NCBI RefSeq assembly: GCF_039555295.1
Contig: NZ_CP145316.1
Coordinates: forward strand, 1,555,788-1,619,787
Length of the DNA: 64,000 nucleotides
Source of the DNA: Helicobacter mastomyrinus
Lineage (GTDB): Bacteria > Campylobacterota > Campylobacteria > Campylobacterales > Helicobacteraceae
Direction of reading: 5' to 3'
Shown here: positions 1-8,752 of the stretch, one piece after another
Numbering within the stretch: position 1 is the first letter of the stretch
Layout of the letters: the number at the start of each line of letters is the position of its first letter
The notes under the pieces: model-generated
Told to the model about the DNA's origin: nothing
What the model saw: the letters and a program-made list of their open reading frames with translations, nothing else
Database searches by the model: none
Made by a program: the position numbers and the translations under genes

Positions 1-2
1 AT

Positions 3-1112
3 GAGGTAAAACAAATCATTGAGTTAGGCAAAATTGCAAATGCGAGTGATAAAGCATTAAAAGCCATTGAAACACAAATGAGCTATAAGGAATTTAGCCA
101 AAGCCTCATTGCAAACAATACCTTTAGTGAAAACAAAATCACTCAATCCCCTAGGGATAATGTCCATTTCTCTTTAGCTAATTATGCACTAAGCGTAGCA
201 AAAGGTGAGCGCGTAGGAGAAATTGAGTTTAAGCAAGGCACAAATGGGCTAGAGATTCCAAACGATTACTACTCCCGCTTTGAGAGTGAGCAAAATAAAA
301 GCATTGATAGCACTTCGGCTGGATTCATTCCCGAGTATTACAGAAGTGATAAATTCATTGAGCAAGTCTTTGCAGAATCTAATATTCTTAGCCTTTGTGA
401 TAAGCTCACAGGGTTAGTTGGCACACAAAGAATCCCTAGAGATAACAGCAATATCAAAGCGTATTGGGTTAATGAAGGGGAGAAAACAACCACCTCAAAG
501 CTTGGAGCTGATTTTATCACTCTTTCACCTCATACCCTTAAGGCAAAAGTGCTTATCACAAGACAAATGTTAGGAATGACACCTTTTGCTTTGGAAGCCT
601 ATATCATTAGAGAAATTAAAAGAGCTATTAAATTGCGCTTAGAAGAAGATTTACTCTATGGAGAAAAAAGTGATGATTGCCCTATTAATGGGATTTTTAA
701 TACCACAGGAGTGCAAAGCATTGCAGGATACTTTAGCGATACAAATTATAAGAAAACCCTTGAATTTGGAGGCAAACTTACAGGCATTAATCTCTCTATT
801 GCCAATACACACTTTGCTACTAACTCTAAAGGAATGATTCACCTCCAATCCACACACTACGATGAAAGCAGTGAAAAATATCTCCTCAATGAAAGAGCAA
901 CCTATGTGGCAGGGTATCAATACTTTATGAATAATCTCATCAAAGATAATCACGCTATTTTTGGTGATTATAGCAATGTGCTTGTAGGCACTTGGGGTGG
1001 ATTACAAGTTCAAGCACTAAAAGATGATGAGGGAGATTTGATTTTTACAGGATTCTATGATGTGGGAATGGAACTTAAGAGAGCAAATGCTTTTGTTATT
1101 GCAAAATCATAA
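3..1112 (+). CDS. HK97-fold major capsid protein, 5' end outside window
   Basis: This encodes the phage major capsid protein, which forms the icosahedral shell. The frame is open to the first full codon at 3, so the protein starts before the window. The first ATG at 78 is internal. The upstream residues (ELGKIANASDKALKAIE) and the following helical stretch resemble the linker of prohead protease-capsid fusions, so the missing part may be a protease domain. The C-terminal two thirds has HK97-type features: a region around 'LLYGEKSDDCPINGIFN' matching the usual spine-loop signature, and a hydrophobic C-terminus. The stop is 10 nt before the next gene, which has a good ribosome binding site. Confidence 0.8.
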   Translation, partial: EVKQIIELGKIANASDKALKAIETQMSYKEFSQSLIANNTFSENKITQSPRDNVHFSLANYALSVAKGERVGEIEFKQGTNGLEIPNDYYSRFESEQNKSIDSTSAGFIPEYYRSDKFIEQVFAESNILSLCDKLTGLVGTQRIPRDNSNIKAYWVNEGEKTTTSKLGADFITLSPHTLKAKVLITRQMLGMTPFALEAYIIREIKRAIKLRLEEDLLYGEKSDDCPINGIFNTTGVQSIAGYFSDTNYKKTLEFGGKLTGINLSIANTHFATNSKGMIHLQSTHYDESSEKYLLNERATYVAGYQYFMNNLIKDNHAIFGDYSNVLVGTWGGLQVQALKDDEGDLIFTGFYDVGMELKRANAFVIAKS

Positions 1113-1122
1113 GGAGTGAGTA

Positions 1123-1413
1123 ATGAAATACAAAGTTTTATATGATACATTGATTAATAAATCCCATCATCAAAGAGGGGCTATCATAGAGTTTCCAAAT
1201 GGCACAGATGAGGGCTATATCAAACGCTTAGTAACAAGCAAAGTCATAGCTCCTGTGGATATACAAGGAGATTCTAAAGAAAAATCACAAGAGAGAATTG
1301 AGCTAGAAGCAAAGGCAAAAGAGCTAGGCATACCATTCAAAGATAATACCAAAGATGAGACATTGAGAGAAAAAATAAGTAAAGCAATGCAATCTTTAGA
1401 TTCAAAGGAATAA
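1123..1413 (+). CDS. Small phage protein, probable head-tail connector region
   Basis: A 96-residue protein I do not recognise by family. It starts after a clear AAGGAG site and sits between the capsid gene and small tail-completion genes, where P2/Mu-like phages encode head completion proteins. The N-terminal half is beta-rich (KYKVLYDTLINKS, GAIIEFPNGTDEGYIKRLV). The C-terminal half is charged and helical, rich in Lys and Glu. The N-terminal pattern resembles short phage proteins annotated only as hypothetical. The role is inferred from position alone. Confidence 0.5.
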   Translation: MKYKVLYDTLINKSHHQRGAIIEFPNGTDEGYIKRLVTSKVIAPVDIQGDSKEKSQERIELEAKAKELGIPFKDNTKDETLREKISKAMQSLDSKE

Positions 1414-1416
1414 GCC

Positions 1417-1716
1417 TTGAATCAAGGTGGTGCGTTTGAAAAGTTTGCACAAGATATAGCCCAAATCTTGCCCGAGCGTTTTTATGCCCTGCAAAGAGAA
1501 AGGAAGGCTCTAAGCAATGCAAGCACAAAGATAATTTATGATGTTACCTGTGCCACAGAGTTAAGCCTACTTACTCTTCTTAGTGAAAACACAGACTTAC
1601 AAGTAGGCACTATCATAGAGTATCGCAATAAATCATACAGAATCTATCAAATCGAAATAGAAAGTCGAGTAATGAAAAGATTATTTCTAAAAGAGGAGAA
1701 TACTTATGCTTGTTAG
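1417..1716 (+). CDS. Small phage head-tail joining-type protein
   Basis: A 99-residue protein with a TTG start three bases after the previous stop. The centre (VTCATELSLLTLLSENTDL, then VGTIIEYRNKSYRIYQIE) looks like the small beta-barrel of phage head-tail adaptor or joining proteins, but no decisive motif is visible. The end overlaps the next gene by 11 nt, so translation is probably coupled. The function is inferred from size and position. Confidence 0.45.
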   Translation: MNQGGAFEKFAQDIAQILPERFYALQRERKALSNASTKIIYDVTCATELSLLTLLSENTDLQVGTIIEYRNKSYRIYQIEIESRVMKRLFLKEENTYAC

Positions 1717-2092
1717 AAATGAGATTTGTGAGAATCTTAAAATGTGTTTGCAAGAGAGGATACCACAAGCACAAATCCTCCTTGATGACATCATTATTTA
1801 TGACATAAATAACGCTCCTTTTATTGTGATTAAACAAAACAATACAGAAATCTCTAGCCCTACAAGTGGGAATTGGAAACATAACTTAGGCTTAGAAGTT
1901 AATATTATTACTCAAAGCAAAGCACAGGGTGATACACTCTTAGAGTTAAGCCTTAGCGTTTTAGAAACATTTAAGGGGGTTAAAAACATTACAGGCATTA
2001 ATGTAGAAAAAATCCAAAATGCCACAAGTGAAGCTTTAAGTGTAAGTATAGAGCTTGAAATAATGTATTTTACACCAAGTTATAAAGCCTAA
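1706..2092 (+). CDS. Tail completion/terminator-like phage protein
   Basis: A 128-residue protein that begins inside the end of the preceding gene with an AGGAG site upstream. It has an alternating helix and strand pattern: an N-terminal helix (NEICENLKMCLQERIP), strands such as 'APFIVIKQNN' and 'LGLEVNIITQS', and a final beta strand (ALSVSIELEIMYFTPSY). This layout resembles tail terminator or neck proteins that cap the tail tube. No family signature is certain. It lies directly before the baseplate genes. Confidence 0.45.
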   Translation: MLVRNEICENLKMCLQERIPQAQILLDDIIIYDINNAPFIVIKQNNTEISSPTSGNWKHNLGLEVNIITQSKAQGDTLLELSLSVLETFKGVKNITGINVEKIQNATSEALSVSIELEIMYFTPSYKA

Positions 2093-2095
2093 AAA

Positions 2096-2371
2096 ATGTA
2101 TCAAATCAGTATCGAACAAAATCTCAATAGAATCTTAACCACCCGCAAATACACTCTGCCTCTTTGCCCATATTTTGGTTTAAGTGATTGTTATATTGAT
2201 AAACCCTTAAGCCAAGAGTTAATGCTAGAACTTAAAGATGAGATATTAGAGCAATTAAACCTCTATGAGCCAAGAGTTAAGCCAAATGATATGACTCTCA
2301 CATTTAAAGATTCTATCCTTACTCTTCATATTCACACACAAGAAGAGAATCTTAGTATTGAACTAAGCTAA
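2096..2371 (+). CDS. Baseplate assembly protein W (gpW/gp25 family)
   Basis: A 91-residue baseplate wedge protein of the P2 gpW/T4 gp25 family. The family pattern is visible: 'RILTTRKYTLPLCPYFGL' near residue 12, then 'LMLELKDEILEQLNLYEPRV', where the Glu-Pro-Arg after the helix is the typical family hallmark. Strands of the C-terminal domain follow. It starts four bases after the previous stop and is followed by gpJ, the standard W-J-I order of P2-like baseplates. Confidence 0.85.
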   Translation: MYQISIEQNLNRILTTRKYTLPLCPYFGLSDCYIDKPLSQELMLELKDEILEQLNLYEPRVKPNDMTLTFKDSILTLHIHTQEENLSIELS

Positions 2372-2381
2372 AGGTTATGCT

Positions 2382-3413
2382 ATGAAAATGCCTACATTCC
2401 TTAAACCTCTTGATTTTGAAAAAGAGAGAGAAGCTATAATACAAGACTTTAGCTCTAAGCTTAAAGTTCAAAAAGACATTGATTATGAGCCTTTAATCAG
2501 TGATGATTACAATATTCTTATCTCTTGTATTCTCTACAGATTAGGATTAAAGATTGATGAAATAAACTTTATTATCGCTAACAACTATCTTGAATACGCA
2601 AGTGGAGATTTTTTAGATGAGCTTGTTAAGCTCTTAGGATTAAAGCGATTTAATGGCAGCAATCCCATAGCAAAAATAAAGATTATTTGCAAACAAGACA
2701 CTTTTATAAGTAAAGGCTCTAAGTTTGTAAGCAAAGAGGGTGTGATTGCTTATGCCATTGCAGATTATGAATTAAGCGCAGAGAGTGAAAATGAAATACT
2801 TGCACAAAGCGATACACAAGGAGAGTGGGAAACTACTATCTTAGAAATCAATAATCCACTCATAACTGATATAAGTATGATGAGTGAATTTATTATGTAT
2901 GAAAAGGGCGAAGATGATGAAGCTTTAAAAAAGCGATTTTTAAATGCACTCGCCTCTTTTAGCACAGCAGGAAGCAAGGAAAGCTACACGCATTATGCCT
3001 TAGTGGAAGGTGTAGGTAAAGTAAAAGCCTTTAGCCCAAGTAAAGGGGTAGTGAAAATCGTATATTATGGGGACAATGAAGCTTCAGAATCTCTTATAAG
3101 AGATAATCTTCAAGGTAATATCCCCTTAACTGATAAAGTGGTTATAGAAAAATTAGAACCTACGATTATTGACTTAAATATAAGACTTACCTTGAGTAAA
3201 GAAGCTGACTATTCTTTGATTACTCAAAGCATTATAGATAAGATACAAACATTCTTTAACTCTATTGAGATTGGGCAAGAAGTAGCACTCAATAAAGTCA
3301 TATCGCTTTGTTTTGTGTCTCCAAATGTCCTCAACGCACAAGTAGAATCCTTTGAATCTATCAAAGAGGATTCTATTTACCAATTACGCACTATTCATAT
3401 AGAGAAAACATAA
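2382..3413 (+). CDS. Baseplate assembly protein J
   Basis: A 343-residue baseplate J family protein, which forms the outer wedge of the phage baseplate with W and I. Typical features: an N-terminal helical region (LGLKIDEINFIIANNYLEYASGDFLDEL), the core motif 'GGEDDEALKKR'-like as 'YEKGEDDEALKKRFLNAL' around residue 170, and the following 'AGSKESYTHYALVEGVGKVKAFSP'. The C-terminal third gives the usual strand-rich end. Its stop overlaps the ATG of the next gene (TAATG), consistent with coupled translation of J and I. Confidence 0.9.
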   Translation: MKMPTFLKPLDFEKEREAIIQDFSSKLKVQKDIDYEPLISDDYNILISCILYRLGLKIDEINFIIANNYLEYASGDFLDELVKLLGLKRFNGSNPIAKIKIICKQDTFISKGSKFVSKEGVIAYAIADYELSAESENEILAQSDTQGEWETTILEINNPLITDISMMSEFIMYEKGEDDEALKKRFLNALASFSTAGSKESYTHYALVEGVGKVKAFSPSKGVVKIVYYGDNEASESLIRDNLQGNIPLTDKVVIEKLEPTIIDLNIRLTLSKEADYSLITQSIIDKIQTFFNSIEIGQEVALNKVISLCFVSPNVLNAQVESFESIKEDSIYQLRTIHIEKT

Positions 3414-3985
3414 TGACTGCCTATACAAAAGAACTTCCTATCTTAGAATCTCTCTTTATTGATGTAATAGATAATCATTTTAAACTCCCTTCACACTATT
3501 TTTATAACCCTGAACAAAACACAAGCAACTTGCAACACATTGCAAATACTTTTGATATAGATATTAAAGATGAGAGCGAAGATTCTATAAAAATTGAGCT
3601 TTGCCAAAAGCCTATTTTAAAAAAAAGCAAACTTGGCACTTATAATGGCATTAAAGAAGCGGTATTTGGCATTTTTGGTGAGATTAATATCCAAACACAC
3701 GCTACTAAAGAAAACTTAGAACCCTTTAGTTTTGAAATACAAATTGAACCCACAACGACCAATATCATTGATTTAAAAAAAGCTCAAAGACTTATTGAGA
3801 AATATAAACCATTGCGTGATAGCTTTACATCTATTACTATTAATTTTCCACAAGCGCAAATCCCTACACACATAGCCACACTTGCAAATTTTGGTGTAAG
3901 TTTCAACAAAACTACGCGCCTTTATCGAAATACTCAAGCAATAACTTTTATAGAACCCATTGCTTTATGGAAATTAACGCTTTAG
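3413..3985 (+). CDS. Phage tail protein I
   Basis: A 190-residue P2 gpI-like baseplate protein, which joins the wedge to the tail fibre. The N-terminus (LPILESLFIDVIDNHFKLPSH) and the mid-region 'KLGTYNGIKEAVFGIF' match the family pattern, in which a Trp/Tyr and Gly precede a helix. The C-terminal part has 'AQRLIEKYKPLRDSF', the usual 'KP.R' region. It overlaps gpJ by one base and precedes the fibre gene, the expected P2 order. Confidence 0.8.
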   Translation: MTAYTKELPILESLFIDVIDNHFKLPSHYFYNPEQNTSNLQHIANTFDIDIKDESEDSIKIELCQKPILKKSKLGTYNGIKEAVFGIFGEINIQTHATKENLEPFSFEIQIEPTTTNIIDLKKAQRLIEKYKPLRDSFTSITINFPQAQIPTHIATLANFGVSFNKTTRLYRNTQAITFIEPIALWKLTL

Positions 3986-4045
3986 CAATAAAAAAGCATA
4001 GCTTAAAAAGAATAAGATTTAAAATATCTTTTTAAAGGAGTAGAT

Positions 4046-5176
4046 ATGATTAGAGGGATACCAACAAACACAGGCATTCATATATTGAATTCACAATTAA
4101 GAGAGCAGGTGCAGACCTATGCTTTAGTAGGTAAAGAGATGCCCAAAGATAACTCATTAGAAGAGATGCTTTTAAGAGAGGATTTGAACTTTGATGAGGT
4201 AAGGGAGTTTATTTTTCATACCGCAAGTATTGATATAGGATATTTTGATGAGCATTCCATTCTTACTTATGAAATCAATCTCATTTCTATCAATACTGAT
4301 AAATATATGTATGGCATACTCTTGCTTGATATGAATAATCAAGTCATTGCCTCACTCCCCACACCACAAGTGATTTTAGTAGAAGGTGTAGGTGGTCTAA
4401 TGACAATTAAACTCCCTATCAAAGGCGAGATAAATGAAGTCGTATTTGTCAGTAGCGATTATGTGAGTCGTGATGAATTTAATGTCCTCAAAGCTTCACT
4501 CAAGCCTCCTAAAGTAGATATTCCCGCTTTAGTAGAGCAAATCACGCCGCTTATCCAAGAGAAAAAAGATTTTTTAAGCTACGCACATACAATAGTGGAT
4601 TCTATACAAGCTAGAGTGCAATATCTCCTTGTTGCACAAAAGGAATCTTTAAGGGAAATAGACAAGATTGGAGAGTATCGCTTGTTTGTTAGAAATGCCT
4701 TGCCCAAAGGCTATAAACCATTAGGAGCTATCCTTCCTATTTGGAAATATCCCATCGTTTATCATTATCTTGTAGGCACAAATGCAAATGTCCAAGATAA
4801 TTGCCCAAGTGGATATTTCAAATTACCTAAAGGAGGATTTTATACAAAAGGAACAAACAATCCCTCCCTTGTAGGAGCATTTGAGAGAGAGGGCTTACCA
4901 AATATCACAGGAGGAGTATATCGCATTGCCGAGACTTTTCACGATTATGGCTGGACAAGTGGGGCATTTGCTAAAGAAGGTGGTCATAACTCGGGTGGCA
5001 CGCCACAAACAGTTGATTGGAGCAACGCAGCAGCATTTAATTTTAATGCTTCTCGCTGCTCTGCTATCTATGGGCGCACAAATTCTGTGGAGGTTAATCA
5101 TAATCTCCTCTTAGAGGGTATTTATTGCGGGGGGGGGGGGGGGGTAAATATAAAAATTAATCCTTGCGTCTTATAA
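4046..5176 (+). CDS. Tail fibre protein with slippery G tract at its C-terminus
   Basis: A 376-residue tail-fibre/collar protein that should contact the host receptor. It starts after AAAGGAG. Residues 1-150 are a baseplate-attachment type domain, followed by a helical stretch near residues 165-210. The C-terminal 140 residues are Gly/Asn/Trp-rich, with 'GYFKLPKGGFYTKG' and 'LVGAFEREGLPNITGG', as in phage tail collar domains. The last 20 codons include a 16-G run (5129-5144). The present frame ends in VNIKINPCVL. One G more would end after GKYKN, and one fewer would stop right after the glycines. The receptor-facing tip could therefore vary. Confidence 0.8.
   Translation: MIRGIPTNTGIHILNSQLREQVQTYALVGKEMPKDNSLEEMLLREDLNFDEVREFIFHTASIDIGYFDEHSILTYEINLISINTDKYMYGILLLDMNNQVIASLPTPQVILVEGVGGLMTIKLPIKGEINEVVFVSSDYVSRDEFNVLKASLKPPKVDIPALVEQITPLIQEKKDFLSYAHTIVDSIQARVQYLLVAQKESLREIDKIGEYRLFVRNALPKGYKPLGAILPIWKYPIVYHYLVGTNANVQDNCPSGYFKLPKGGFYTKGTNNPSLVGAFEREGLPNITGGVYRIAETFHDYGWTSGAFAKEGGHNSGGTPQTVDWSNAAAFNFNASRCSAIYGRTNSVEVNHNLLLEGIYCGGGGGVNIKINPCVL
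5129..5144 (+). repeat. Poly-G tract of 16 in the tail fibre gene
   Basis: Sixteen consecutive G residues, read as a run of glycines near the end of the fibre protein. Tracts this long are prone to slipped-strand change. Each length class gives a different short C-terminus. It is the longest G/C tract in the window. Confidence 0.95.
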
Positions 5177-5218
5177 AACATATAATCCCCTTAAAGTTTT
5201 TTAACTAAAGGAGTGTTT

Positions 5219-6715
5219 ATGCCAAATACACAATCTCAAGATTCTATCACTTTACTTTATGATAAATTAAATCAACTCCATTTAGACGTAAGGGAATTAA
5301 ATAATAATAACGAAGACACATTAAACATACAAGCCAATGCTTTAGCAGAGCTAGGCAAAAATATTAAAAATGAGTTACTTAGCATTACTCAAAATCAAGA
5401 TATTTACAAAAAATCCTACCGACTCTTAAAGCAAGTGCATCTTTATCGCTCTCTTATGGTGCAAGAAGTCTTATTGGATAATACAGGGGATATTGTGCAT
5501 TATGGTGATATTTTAATGCGTGGGCATTCTTTGAGCAATATCACAAGCGGAGCTTCCCGCTCTCATAGCACAACTTTCACACGCGTTTGCTTACCTCAAG
5601 ATATAGAGTTTATCGAAGTCTTTGGCGGATTTAATGTATTTTATGCCTTGCCTAAAGAGGGTAATTTCATTTACGCTTGGGGTGTAAATACAAGTGGCTG
5701 TGCAGGGAGTGGTAATACAAATAATATCCCAATACCCATCAAAATAGAGCTAGGATTTAGACCTGTTAAAATCCTAAGTGGCTTTAGCCAAACCACAGGT
5801 AAGCAAACCACACTTATTTTAAGCGAAGATGGTAAAATCTATGGAGCTGGAAGTAACGCTTGTGGAGAACTAGCCATAGGCAATACCATTAACACCTCTA
5901 CTTTCACACAGAGTCCATACTTAAGAGATATTATTGATATTTCCTTTGCAAGTAATGGCACTATTGGTTATGCTCTAGCTATTGATAGAGATGGTAATCT
6001 ATGGAGCTGGGGTTATAATGGCAGTGGTAATTTAGGGCTAAACCACACAAATAATGTATCAATTCCTGCAAAAACAACATTTAATGCTAAAGTAACATCT
6101 CTCTCCACAAGCGTTGGCACTAATGCCGCTACTTCTCTCATTACCTTAGAAGACAAAAGCATTCGTGGGGCTGGATATAACGCGCAATGCCAACTCTCAC
6201 AAAGCAATACAAGTAATTCAAGTGTTTTTTTACGAATCTTAAAACAAAATGGTGATGACTTAGGGAATATTAAGGCAGTATTTGCTTCAAGTATCAATGG
6301 CACTTGCTTTGCACTCGATGAAGATTGCACTCTTTGGAGCTGGGGTTATGGAGGCTTTGGCTTTGGAGATAGTAGAAGTGGAACAAACCAAATGGCAAGT
6401 ATTGCGCTAGAAAATGTAGAAAGTCTCTGTTTTAGCGACAATGCAAATACAAGGGCTTATGTAGTGCTTAAAAATTCAAAAACAATCTTAGCTTTTGGAT
6501 TTAATACTGATGGGAGTCTAGGTATAGGCACTGCTGCTAACACAAGAGAATTTGTGCCTTGCTATACCCCTGCAAACCTTAAAGATTATCATCTGTATTT
6601 TTTTGGTAGCGAAGCCAATCTCGTAGCTTTATGCAATGATTGCATATATAGCTGTGGGGCATACCTAGATGGAAACATTAACTTTGCCACACAAACTTTA
6701 CAAAAACAATGCTAA
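5219..6715 (+). CDS. RCC1-repeat (beta-propeller) protein in the tail fibre locus
   Basis: A protein of about 498 residues. I start it at ATG 5219 because AAAGGAG lies just upstream; a GTG at 5213 is too close to that site. After a coiled or helical N-terminus (residues 1-100) there are about six to seven repeats of the RCC1 type: 'FIYAWGVNTSGCAGSGNTNN', 'LWSWGYNGSGNLGLNHTNN', 'LWSWGYGGFGFGD' and 'ILAFGFNTDGSLGIGTAANT'. Such repeats fold into a seven-bladed propeller. The location between fibre and DUF4376 genes suggests a second receptor-binding or fibre-tip protein. Function is inferred; the repeat assignment is firm. Confidence 0.8.
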   Translation: MPNTQSQDSITLLYDKLNQLHLDVRELNNNNEDTLNIQANALAELGKNIKNELLSITQNQDIYKKSYRLLKQVHLYRSLMVQEVLLDNTGDIVHYGDILMRGHSLSNITSGASRSHSTTFTRVCLPQDIEFIEVFGGFNVFYALPKEGNFIYAWGVNTSGCAGSGNTNNIPIPIKIELGFRPVKILSGFSQTTGKQTTLILSEDGKIYGAGSNACGELAIGNTINTSTFTQSPYLRDIIDISFASNGTIGYALAIDRDGNLWSWGYNGSGNLGLNHTNNVSIPAKTTFNAKVTSLSTSVGTNAATSLITLEDKSIRGAGYNAQCQLSQSNTSNSSVFLRILKQNGDDLGNIKAVFASSINGTCFALDEDCTLWSWGYGGFGFGDSRSGTNQMASIALENVESLCFSDNANTRAYVVLKNSKTILAFGFNTDGSLGIGTAANTREFVPCYTPANLKDYHLYFFGSEANLVALCNDCIYSCGAYLDGNINFATQTLQKQC

Positions 6716-6726
6716 AAGGAGTTTTA

Positions 6727-7269
6727 ATGAAAAAGATTTATAGCATCTTAGTCAGTCATATTACCCAAGTGCAAGGAAACTTTGATTATTTAGGTGAAGA
6801 CAATGGCAAAGCCTATGTAGAGGGAGAAAACCTACAATCCCCTTTTGTAGAGGATATTTTACCTCATAGGTTGCAAGAAATCGCACAATCACAATTAAAC
6901 CTAGCCAAAGAGCAAAAAATCAAAGAGCTTAATGCACTTTGTGCCTCAAAACTTAAAACACTCAAAAGCTCTGCATTAGGAGAGGAGCATATCTATGATG
7001 GAAGTTTAGAAGACCAAATGAACCTAATGGGTGCAGTAGCTATGAATAAAGATATGCCCTTTCGCTGCGCAAAAGAAGGGGGGCTAAAAGCTCCCTTGCC
7101 TCATACTAAAGCCCAATTAAAGCAAGTTTATACTGACTGGCTTGAGCACAAAAATGACATCATTCTTAGATGTGGTGTGCTTAAAAACTATGTAGAGAAT
7201 TTGCAGAATGTAGAGGCGATACAAGAAGTGAGCTGGGATTACTATGAAAATATACAATCAAAGGAATAA
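6727..7269 (+). CDS. DUF4376-like tail fibre accessory protein
   Basis: A protein of about 180 residues starting at ATG 6727. An earlier in-frame ATG at 6709 precedes the AAAAGGAG site, so it is unlikely. The central part (KIKELNALCASKLKTLKSS...HIYDGSLEDQMNLMGAV) matches the DUF4376 pattern found in fibre-associated phage proteins, where a short helix is followed by Tyr-Asp/Ser and 'DQ.NL'. It may be a fibre chaperone or attachment protein. It lies directly after the RCC1-repeat gene, within the fibre block. Confidence 0.6.
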   Translation: MKKIYSILVSHITQVQGNFDYLGEDNGKAYVEGENLQSPFVEDILPHRLQEIAQSQLNLAKEQKIKELNALCASKLKTLKSSALGEEHIYDGSLEDQMNLMGAVAMNKDMPFRCAKEGGLKAPLPHTKAQLKQVYTDWLEHKNDIILRCGVLKNYVENLQNVEAIQEVSWDYYENIQSKE

Positions 7270-7272
7270 TCA

Positions 7273-7569
7273 ATGAATATTGAATCAAGATTTACAGAGA
7301 AAACCACTTATTTTATACTCATTGGGTGCATTGCCCTTGCATTTGTCGTAAGTATATTGCTATGTCTATTTTTATACTTTGAGACATTAGTTTTTTGGGA
7401 AGAAGCTTCTCCTTGTATGGTAGAACAAAGCTTTGAATGTCTCCTCAATGCACTCACCCACCAAAGCTTTTTAAATGTAAAGATTTCAACTTTTATTACC
7501 TGCATTGTTTCAATTAATGGCATTGTAGCCTCTCTTATATTTTTAATGCTTTTTAAGCAAAAGGGGTGA
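7273..7569 (+). CDS. Small two-helix membrane protein of the lysis region
   Basis: A 98-residue protein with two predicted membrane helices: 'YFILIGCIALAFVVSILLCLFLYF' and 'FITCIVSINGIVASLIFLMLF' at the C-terminus. A short loop with three cysteines lies between them. It starts three bases after the previous stop and is followed at once by the holin-like gene. Position and topology suit an accessory holin or antiholin, but no family is recognised. Confidence 0.5.
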   Translation: MNIESRFTEKTTYFILIGCIALAFVVSILLCLFLYFETLVFWEEASPCMVEQSFECLLNALTHQSFLNVKISTFITCIVSINGIVASLIFLMLFKQKG

Positions 7570-7572
7570 GTT

Positions 7573-7872
7573 ATGAAATTTGACTTTGAGTATATATGGG
7601 TAGTGATAATGTCGTTGATTATGGGATTTTTAACTGCCTTGAAACTCTATGATGCAGAGGATAAAAATGACAAAGCAAAGTTTTTTAGACGCCTTATTAT
7701 TGCTACGATTGGCTCAATGTTTTTAACATTTCTTTTTTATGAAATCGCCCTTTATTTTGGACTGCCTAACTCTTTAAGCGTAATGCTAGGAGGTGGAGCT
7801 GGATTCTTGGGGAGTGATACCATAAGTCGCCTTGCTATCAAATGGCTAGAGAATAAATTTAATGCCAAATAA
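7573..7872 (+). CDS. Phage holin-like protein
   Basis: A 99-residue membrane protein resembling phage holins that form inner-membrane holes at lysis. It has helices 'YIWVVIMSLIMGFLTALKLY' and 'LIIATIGSMFLTFLFYEIALYF', and a Gly-rich third segment 'LSVMLGGGAGFLGSDTISRLAIKWLENK'. The end resembles holins that accompany P2/Mu-like lysis genes. The next genes, a DUF5675 protein and a spanin pair, complete a lysis cassette. Confidence 0.7.
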   Translation: MKFDFEYIWVVIMSLIMGFLTALKLYDAEDKNDKAKFFRRLIIATIGSMFLTFLFYEIALYFGLPNSLSVMLGGGAGFLGSDTISRLAIKWLENKFNAK

Positions 7873-7886
7873 AATAGGATTACCAA

Positions 7887-8426
7887 ATGAAATACAAAAT
7901 AATACTTCAACGACTAAGCGAACACAAAGATGTTAAGAAACCTAATGTAGCAAAAATTGAGGATTCCACACTGGGTAAGTTTAGTGTGAATGAAGTGCAA
8001 GAGAATGGCACTTTAAAAGAGATATGGAGTTGCTTTACTTGTGAGAATATCGGTGAATCTACTGACACACCAAAGCAAGATAAGCGTATTGTAGCTAGAG
8101 AATATAAGCTAGAATGGACAGGTAGTGGTAAGAATGCTTCACTTGCAAAAAACCACCCTGAATATAAAATGAAAGATGGACGCAATACTGCTATTTGGGT
8201 AACTTGTGATAATGTATTGCCTACTTTTAGAAATCGTAGAATCTTAATCCATGTAGGTAATTACCCACAAGATACAGAGGGCTGTATCTTGCTTGGCAAA
8301 AGTAAAAATGATAGCACAGGCACAATTAGCTCATCTATTGTAGCGTGTAAAGAATTTTTTGACTTGGTTAAGAAAATTGGCATTGAAAATATTGATTGCT
8401 TAGATGTGAAAGAGATTCAAAACTGA
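7887..8426 (+). CDS. DUF5675 family protein of the lysis cassette
   Basis: A 179-residue protein whose core matches DUF5675: 'YKLEWTGSGKNASLAKNHPEY' followed by 'PTFRNRRILIHVGNYPQDTEGCILLG'. The conserved His (HVGN) and Cys (EGCIL) recall L,D-transpeptidase-type active sites, so a cell-wall role is possible, but this is inference. It sits between holin and spanin genes, where an endolysin would be expected, and no classical lysozyme or amidase gene is visible in the window. The stop overlaps the next start (TGATG). Confidence 0.7.
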   Translation: MKYKIILQRLSEHKDVKKPNVAKIEDSTLGKFSVNEVQENGTLKEIWSCFTCENIGESTDTPKQDKRIVAREYKLEWTGSGKNASLAKNHPEYKMKDGRNTAIWVTCDNVLPTFRNRRILIHVGNYPQDTEGCILLGKSKNDSTGTISSSIVACKEFFDLVKKIGIENIDCLDVKEIQN

Positions 8427-8752
8427 TGCCCTTTTTATCTACCCTCAAATACACTGCGATTGCTTCTTGTGCAGGATTATTTCTTTTTATGCTCTATGGT
8501 TACACCCATACCAAAGCCCAATTAGCCAAAAAAGAATATGAAAATCTAATCCTACTTCAATCTTTGCAAAGGCAAAATGAAGCAATTAATGCCCTTAAAC
8601 TAGAGACACAAAGTTATCTTAAACAACGAGATTCCACCAGAGAACAAATACACACCAAATATCAAAGCCAACCCCTTCAAGATAGCTCTGCTCAAAGCCA
8701 ACTCGAAGCTATTAAAAAGGATATAAGAATTTGGTATGGAATAGAAAAATGA
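8426..8752 (+). CDS. Putative inner-membrane spanin (Rz-like)
   Basis: A 108-residue protein starting at ATG 8426, overlapping the DUF5675 stop. It has one N-terminal membrane helix ('YTAIASCAGLFLFMLYGYT'), then a long helical, Gln/Lys/Glu-rich periplasmic stretch to the end. This is the layout of i-spanins, which fuse inner and outer membranes at lysis. The next gene is a small lipoprotein overlapping by ATGA, the arrangement of two-component spanins. There is no sequence family match; the call rests on architecture and position. Confidence 0.6.
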   Translation: MPFLSTLKYTAIASCAGLFLFMLYGYTHTKAQLAKKEYENLILLQSLQRQNEAINALKLETQSYLKQRDSTREQIHTKYQSQPLQDSSAQSQLEAIKKDIRIWYGIEK

